DNA of 62,081 bases from Natronospirales bacterium (GTDB lineage Bacteria; Pseudomonadota; Gammaproteobacteria; Natronospirales; REEB76), in NCBI GenBank assembly GCA_021816765.1, contig JAKAXB010000013.1, positions 1 to 62,081 on the forward strand, given 5' to 3'. This document shows, piece by piece, positions 57,699-62,081 of the stretch. The stretch's first letter is position 1, and the number at the start of each line of letters is the position of its first letter. The notes below the pieces were generated by a model that worked only from the letters and a program-made list of their open reading frames with translations, ran no database searches and was not told where the DNA came from. The translations under genes were made by a program, and so were the position numbers.

Positions 57699-60600
57699 TC
57701 ATCTGCCGGTGGATGCCGCGGTGCGCGCCCGCGCCCTGGATCCGCGCCAGTCGTTCATCGTGCAGGCGCCGGCCGGCTCCGGCAAGACCGAACTCCTGAC
57801 CCAGCGTTTCCTGACGCTGCTCGCGGTGGTGGATGAGCCGGAAGAGATCCTGGCCATCACTTTCACCAAGAAAGCCGCCGGCGAGATGCGCATGCGCGTC
57901 GCGCGCGCGCTGGAACTGGATGATGCCCAGGCGCCGGCGGAAGCGCACAAACGGCATACCTGGGAACTGGCGCAACGCGCGCGTGCCCGCGACCGGCTGC
58001 GCGGCTGGAACATCGCGCGCCATCCGGCGCGCCTGCGTATCCAGACCATCGATTCCCTGAATGCCGAGCTCACCCGGCGCATGCCGTTGCTGTCGAAGTT
58101 CGGCACGCAACCGGGGATCGCTGAACGTGCTGAACCGCTGTATCTGGAAGCCGCGCGCCGCACGCTCGCCCTGCTGGAAGACGGTGAGCCGCAGCAGATC
58201 CAGGCCGTGAGCGCCTTGCTGGTGCATCTGGACAACAGTTTGCCGCGGGTGATGCGGCTGATTGCCGACATGCTGCCGCGCCGCGACCAGTGGTTGCAGC
58301 ATGCGCTCGCGCAGTCCGGTGGTTTGAGACGCAAGCAGCTGGAACTCGCGCTGCAGGAAGAAGTGCGCGTGGCGCTGGCGCAGTTGCTGTATGCCATACC
58401 CGCCGATTGCCGTGAACATCTGGCGGAACTGGCGAGCAAGGCCGCCGCAAGCTTGCGCCTTCAATCCGCCACATCGGAGATCGTCGCGTGCGCGGACCTT
58501 AAAACCCTGCCCGGCACGAACCCGGAGGATTCGCCGGCCTGGCGCGGCATCGCCGAGCTCTTTCTCACCGACCGCAATGAGTGGCGCCGGCAGATCAATG
58601 CCAGGCAGGGCTTCCCGCCGGAGAGCCGTAATGACAAGACGCGCGTACAGGAACTGCTGAGGCGTTTCACTGAACTGGAGCCCCTGCGTGACTCGCTCGA
58701 ACGTGCGCGCACATTGCCACAACCGCGTTACCCGGAGAACCAATGGCAGGTGCTGGATGCGTTGTTGAGTCTGCTGCCGCTGGCTGCAGCTCAGTTGCAA
58801 CTGGTGTTCATGGAACACGGCGAAGTGGATTACGCCGAGGTATCCCTGCGTGCCTTGCAGGCACTGGGTACCGAGGATGATCCCACGGACCTGACCCTGA
58901 CCCTGGATCACCGCCTGCGGCATATCCTGGTGGATGAATTTCAGGACACCTCGGTGAACCAGATTGATCTGCTGGCGCGGCTCAGCGCCGGCTGGCAGGC
59001 CGATGATGGCCGTACCCTGTTTCTGGTGGGCGACCCCATGCAATCCATCTACCGCTTCCGGGAAGCGGAAGTGGGCCTGTTCCTGCGGGCAAGGCAGGCG
59101 GGCCTGGGTCAGATAGCGCTCACGCCCCTGACCCTGAGCGCGAATTTCCGTTCCCAGGCGGGATTGGTGCGCTGGTTCAATGACACCTTTGAGCAACTAT
59201 TCCCGCATCAGGATGACATCGCCAGCGGCGCCGTGTCCTATGCCGGGGCAAGCGCGCAATACATGGCGATGGAGGGTGCGGCGGTCCGCATGCATGCGCT
59301 ATTGCAACGCGATTCCGCCAGCGAAGCGGCGCAGGTGACGACCGTTATCGCAGCGGCGCGGGCAGAACGTCCGGATAGGCGCATCGCGGTGCTGGCCCGC
59401 CGCAAGGCCCATCTGGTATTCATCGTGCGCCGCCTGCGATCGCTGCATATCCCCTTCCGCGCGGTGGAACTGGAGAAACTGGGCGACCGGCCGGTGGTGC
59501 AGGATCTGCTGGCCCTGACCCGGGCGCTGCGGCATCCGGCGGACCGGACTGCGTGGCTCGCGAGTTTGCGTGCGCCCTGGTGCGGGCTCAGCCTGTCGGC
59601 GCTGCACGCGCTGGCGGGCCGCGATGAGGCCATGACGATTCCGGAACGGTTGCGTGATGAAGGTCTCATGGCCAGTCTCCAGCCGCAGGTGGATGGGACG
59701 CGTTTCGAATCGGTACGTGGGATCCTGCTGGAGGCGCTTGCCGACCGCCGGCGCGGCAGCCTGCGGGAACAGGTGGAACGGGTGTGGTTGCAACTGGGAG
59801 CGCCGGCCACCCTGAAATTGGCCGAAGATCTGGCGGACGCCGAGGCCTACCTGGAGTTGCTGGAAACATTGGATGACGGCGGCGAACTGCGGGATGAGGC
59901 GGAATTGGAAGCCGCCCTCACGGATCTGTTCGCGCGCCCCGACCCACGCGCGGATGAGTTGCTGCAGCTCATGACCATCCATAAGGCCAAGGGATTGGAG
60001 TTCGACGTGGTGATCGTGCCCGGTCTGGGTGCCGGTCCGGGGAGGCGCGACAAGCCGCTGCTCACCTGGCTGGAACGTCCGCGGCCCACGGGCCGCAATG
60101 ACCTGCTGCTGGCGCCGCTGGAACCCAAGGGCGGCGAGCAAGACCCCATTTACCAGTTCATCCTCTCCCTCAAGCGCGGGCAGGAGCATCTGGAGATGAC
60201 GCGCCTGCTGTATGTGGCGGCTACCCGGGCGCGGGAAAAGCTGCATCTGTTCGGTCATACCACGGTGCGGGAAAAGGACGGCGAACGCGGTCTCGCGGAG
60301 CCGCGCGCCGAATCGCTGCTGGGATTGCTGTGGCCGGTAGTCAGGGGGGATTTCGAAGCGGCTCTCCACCGGCAGGACGCGATGGCGCCGGCGCCGGAGG
60401 AACAATGCACGGTCTCCCTGCCGCTGCGGCGTCTGCGCCCGGACTGGCAGATGCCTGCGCCGGATAGCTCCATTATTTGGCCGGTCGCTGCCGAAACCCT
60501 GGCGGCTGAAGAGCGGGAACTCCTGGAATTCGAGTGGGTCGGGGATACCTTGCGACATGTGGGTAGCGTGGTTCACCGCTTGCTGCAGCGCATCGCCGCG

Positions 60601-61077
60601 GAGGATGCAGCCCATTGGGATGAGCCGCGCGTGCATAAACTGCGACCTCTCTGCGTGCACTGGTTGCGTGAATTGGGAGTCGCGGAAGCAGAACTTGACT
60701 CGGCCATGTCGGACGTATCGCAAGCCGTGTTAACCACCCTCGCGGATGAGCGCGGCCGATGGATTTTGGATAATCGGCATGCGCAGGCGCGCTCAGAATA
60801 CGCGCTGAGCCATTTCGATGGACAGCGCCTGGCCACGGGCGTCATTGACCGCACCTTCGTTGACGAGGACGGGACCCGCTGGATCGTGGATTACAAGACC
60901 AGCCGCCATCGCGGCGGCGATCTCGAGGCGTTTCTGGTGCGGGAGCAGACGCGCTATCGCAAGCAGCTGGATGGTTACGCCAAGCTGATACGCGGCCTGG
61001 AACAACGGCGTGTTAAAGTGGGACTGTATTTTCCGCTGTTGCGGCGCTTCGTGGAATGGGAACCCGCCGATGGCTGA
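57682..61077 (+). CDS. AddA/RecB-like UvrD-type helicase-nuclease
   Basis: A 1131-residue superfamily 1 helicase. Walker A is APAGSGKT (K35, T36), the Walker B region is LVDEFQDTS (D418-E419), and TIHKAKGLEFDVVIVPGLG is motif V. The C-terminus carries a RecB-type nuclease: D1056 in GVIDRTF, D1070 and K1072 in WIVDYKTS. With the upstream AddB-like protein it forms a predicted two-nuclease end-resection enzyme. GGGAGG precedes the ATG. No recC or recD is present nearby. Confidence 0.9.
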   Translation: MMRKGDHLPVDAAVRARALDPRQSFIVQAPAGSGKTELLTQRFLTLLAVVDEPEEILAITFTKKAAGEMRMRVARALELDDAQAPAEAHKRHTWELAQRARARDRLRGWNIARHPARLRIQTIDSLNAELTRRMPLLSKFGTQPGIAERAEPLYLEAARRTLALLEDGEPQQIQAVSALLVHLDNSLPRVMRLIADMLPRRDQWLQHALAQSGGLRRKQLELALQEEVRVALAQLLYAIPADCREHLAELASKAAASLRLQSATSEIVACADLKTLPGTNPEDSPAWRGIAELFLTDRNEWRRQINARQGFPPESRNDKTRVQELLRRFTELEPLRDSLERARTLPQPRYPENQWQVLDALLSLLPLAAAQLQLVFMEHGEVDYAEVSLRALQALGTEDDPTDLTLTLDHRLRHILVDEFQDTSVNQIDLLARLSAGWQADDGRTLFLVGDPMQSIYRFREAEVGLFLRARQAGLGQIALTPLTLSANFRSQAGLVRWFNDTFEQLFPHQDDIASGAVSYAGASAQYMAMEGAAVRMHALLQRDSASEAAQVTTVIAAARAERPDRRIAVLARRKAHLVFIVRRLRSLHIPFRAVELEKLGDRPVVQDLLALTRALRHPADRTAWLASLRAPWCGLSLSALHALAGRDEAMTIPERLRDEGLMASLQPQVDGTRFESVRGILLEALADRRRGSLREQVERVWLQLGAPATLKLAEDLADAEAYLELLETLDDGGELRDEAELEAALTDLFARPDPRADELLQLMTIHKAKGLEFDVVIVPGLGAGPGRRDKPLLTWLERPRPTGRNDLLLAPLEPKGGEQDPIYQFILSLKRGQEHLEMTRLLYVAATRAREKLHLFGHTTVREKDGERGLAEPRAESLLGLLWPVVRGDFEAALHRQDAMAPAPEEQCTVSLPLRRLRPDWQMPAPDSSIIWPVAAETLAAEERELLEFEWVGDTLRHVGSVVHRLLQRIAAEDAAHWDEPRVHKLRPLCVHWLRELGVAEAELDSAMSDVSQAVLTTLADERGRWILDNRHAQARSEYALSHFDGQRLATGVIDRTFVDEDGTRWIVDYKTSRHRGGDLEAFLVREQTRYRKQLDGYAKLIRGLEQRRVKVGLYFPLLRRFVEWEPADG

Positions 61078-61975
61078 GAGCCTCGCGCATTGTCTGGTGG
61101 TGGCGATCTCCTCGCGGGCTCTGTTTGGTCTCGAGGAAAGCCATCGTGTCTTCACCGGGCAGGGGCTTGAAGCCTATTCGCGCTATCAGATCGAGCACGA
61201 AGACGACCTGCTGGAACCGGGAGTCGCGTTTCCATTGGTGAACAAGCTTCTGCGGCTCAACAGCTCCGATCGGGAAAAGCGGGTGGAGGTGATCCTGTTG
61301 TCGCACAACAGCGCCGATACCGGTCTGCGCATCTTCAATTCCATCCAGCATTACCAGCTCGATATCACGCGCGCCGCCTTCACCAACGGCGCGGCCCCGT
61401 GGCGCTACGTGGAACCGTTCAGCGCCGATTTGTTCCTGTCGGCGGAGCCGAAAGACGTGGTGGCCGCCCTGGATGCGGGCCGGGCGGCGGCCGCCATCGT
61501 GCCGTCACGCGCCGAGACCGCCGCCTCCGGGCAGTTGCGCATCGCTTTCGATGGGGATGCGGTGTTGTTTTCCGACGAGGCCGAACGGGTGTATCAGGAA
61601 CAGGGATTGGCGGCCTTTGCGAAGAGCGAGAAAGCCCAGGCCCGGGCGCCGCTCAGCGGCGGACCGTTCAAGAATTTCCTGGCGGCGCTGCAGCGCATCC
61701 AGGCGGACTATCCCCTGGACTCATCGCCGATCCGCACCGCGCTGGTGACGGCGCGTTCCGCGCCCGCCCATGAGCGCGTCATCCGTACCCTGCGTGCCTG
61801 GAATATCCGCATTGACGAAGCCCTGTTTCTTGGCGGGCTGCCCAAGGGCGCATTTCTGAAAACCTTCGGCGCGGATATCTTTTTCGATGACCAGAAAGGC
61901 CATGTGGAAGCGGCCGCCGGTTATGTGGCCACCGGTCATGTGCCCCACGGCGTTACCAATCTTCAAGGCAAGTAA
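61070..61975 (+). CDS. Cytosolic 5'-nucleotidase (NT5C1-like)
   Basis: A 301-residue member of the 5'-nucleotidase family (Pfam 5-nucleotidase, PF06189), related to the cytosolic AMP-acting enzymes. Family blocks include VAISSRALFGLEESHRVF, VEVILLSHNSADTGLRIFNS and ALVTARSAPAHERVIRTLR. It releases nucleosides from nucleoside monophosphates. It overlaps the helicase gene by eight bases, so the three genes form one operon; a role in handling nucleotides freed by resection is possible but only inferred. Confidence 0.88.
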   Translation: MAESLAHCLVVAISSRALFGLEESHRVFTGQGLEAYSRYQIEHEDDLLEPGVAFPLVNKLLRLNSSDREKRVEVILLSHNSADTGLRIFNSIQHYQLDITRAAFTNGAAPWRYVEPFSADLFLSAEPKDVVAALDAGRAAAAIVPSRAETAASGQLRIAFDGDAVLFSDEAERVYQEQGLAAFAKSEKAQARAPLSGGPFKNFLAALQRIQADYPLDSSPIRTALVTARSAPAHERVIRTLRAWNIRIDEALFLGGLPKGAFLKTFGADIFFDDQKGHVEAAAGYVATGHVPHGVTNLQGK

Positions 61976-61989
61976 CAGCGGATCGCTCC

Positions 61990-62081
61990 ATGAATGAACG
62001 TGACAGCTGGCATGAAGAGAAACAATCCGAGTTTCTGTACCGGGTGATCGCGGACTGCGAACCCACGCCGGAGTTACACAC
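61990..62081 (+). CDS. Partial gene at window end, possible ferritin-like/rubrerythrin or VIT1-CCC1 family
   Basis: The first 30 codons of a gene cut by the window edge: MNERDSWHEEKQSEFLYRVI and a short continuation. WHEEKxS-LYRV resembles the N-terminus of rubrerythrin-domain proteins fused to VIT1/CCC1 transporters. The fragment is too short for certainty. It starts 14 bp after the nucleotidase gene. Confidence 0.5.
   Translation, partial: MNERDSWHEEKQSEFLYRVIADCEPTPELH

Overview
The window is high-GC chromosomal DNA from a gammaproteobacterium. The gene order supports this: queA-tgt-yajC-secD-secF, suhB next to trmJ, and ndk-rlmN-pilW-rodZ-hisS-yfgM-bamB-der are typical gammaproteobacterial blocks, and the cbpA-cbpM pair, NodT-type efflux lipoprotein and AddAB-like repair pair also fit. 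I cannot place it to genus. No phage, transposase, CRISPR array or rRNA was found.

Layout. 0-21.5 kb is an accessory-like stretch: a serine beta-lactamase-fold hydrolase, an S9 peptidase, a DUF2235 hydrolase, an EamA transporter, several secreted or unknown proteins, two GFA-family genes (one broken), a nucleotidyltransferase with a small partner, cbpA-cbpM, an M3 oligopeptidase, a YXWGXW-type secreted protein, a PlsC-like acyltransferase, xerD, dsbC, a pseudoazurin behind an FNR-type promoter, fdxA, a NUDIX hydrolase and tRNA-Leu(CAA). Three genes here are damaged: a DsrE-family gene with one frameshift, a GFA gene with two, and a membrane/GAF-like gene with a frameshift and probable internal deletion.

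21.6-41.2 kb is housekeeping: queuosine tRNA modification, SecDF-YajC export, suhB, trmJ, an iron-sulfur assembly cluster (two consecutive cysteine desulfurases, an IscU-like protein lacking most metal ligands, IscA), then ndk through der, and slyD. The ispG gene usually found between rodZ and hisS is absent. A 0.7-kb gene-poor gap after secF holds inverted repeats and an AT-richer orphan ORF.

41.3-54.1 kb is an efflux island: EmrA/EmrB-type MFS pump genes diverge from a TolC-like gene, a TetR regulator and a complete RND tripartite pump. A 17-bp near-palindrome in the emrA/tolC intergenic region overlaps the predicted transcription start of the rightward operon and is a good candidate operator for the TetR protein.

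54.1-62.1 kb holds a Bax-inhibitor-1 family membrane protein, then an overlapping run of a PD-(D/E)XK nuclease with an AddB-type iron-sulfur cysteine pattern, an AddA/RecB-like helicase-nuclease, and a cytosolic 5'-nucleotidase; a final gene is cut by the window end.

No clearly new multi-gene system was recognised. The items best worth following up are the degenerate IscU-like protein in the two-desulfurase cluster, the shared TetR control of two pumps, the AddAB-like operon with a nucleotidase, and the FNR-type promoter of pseudoazurin.
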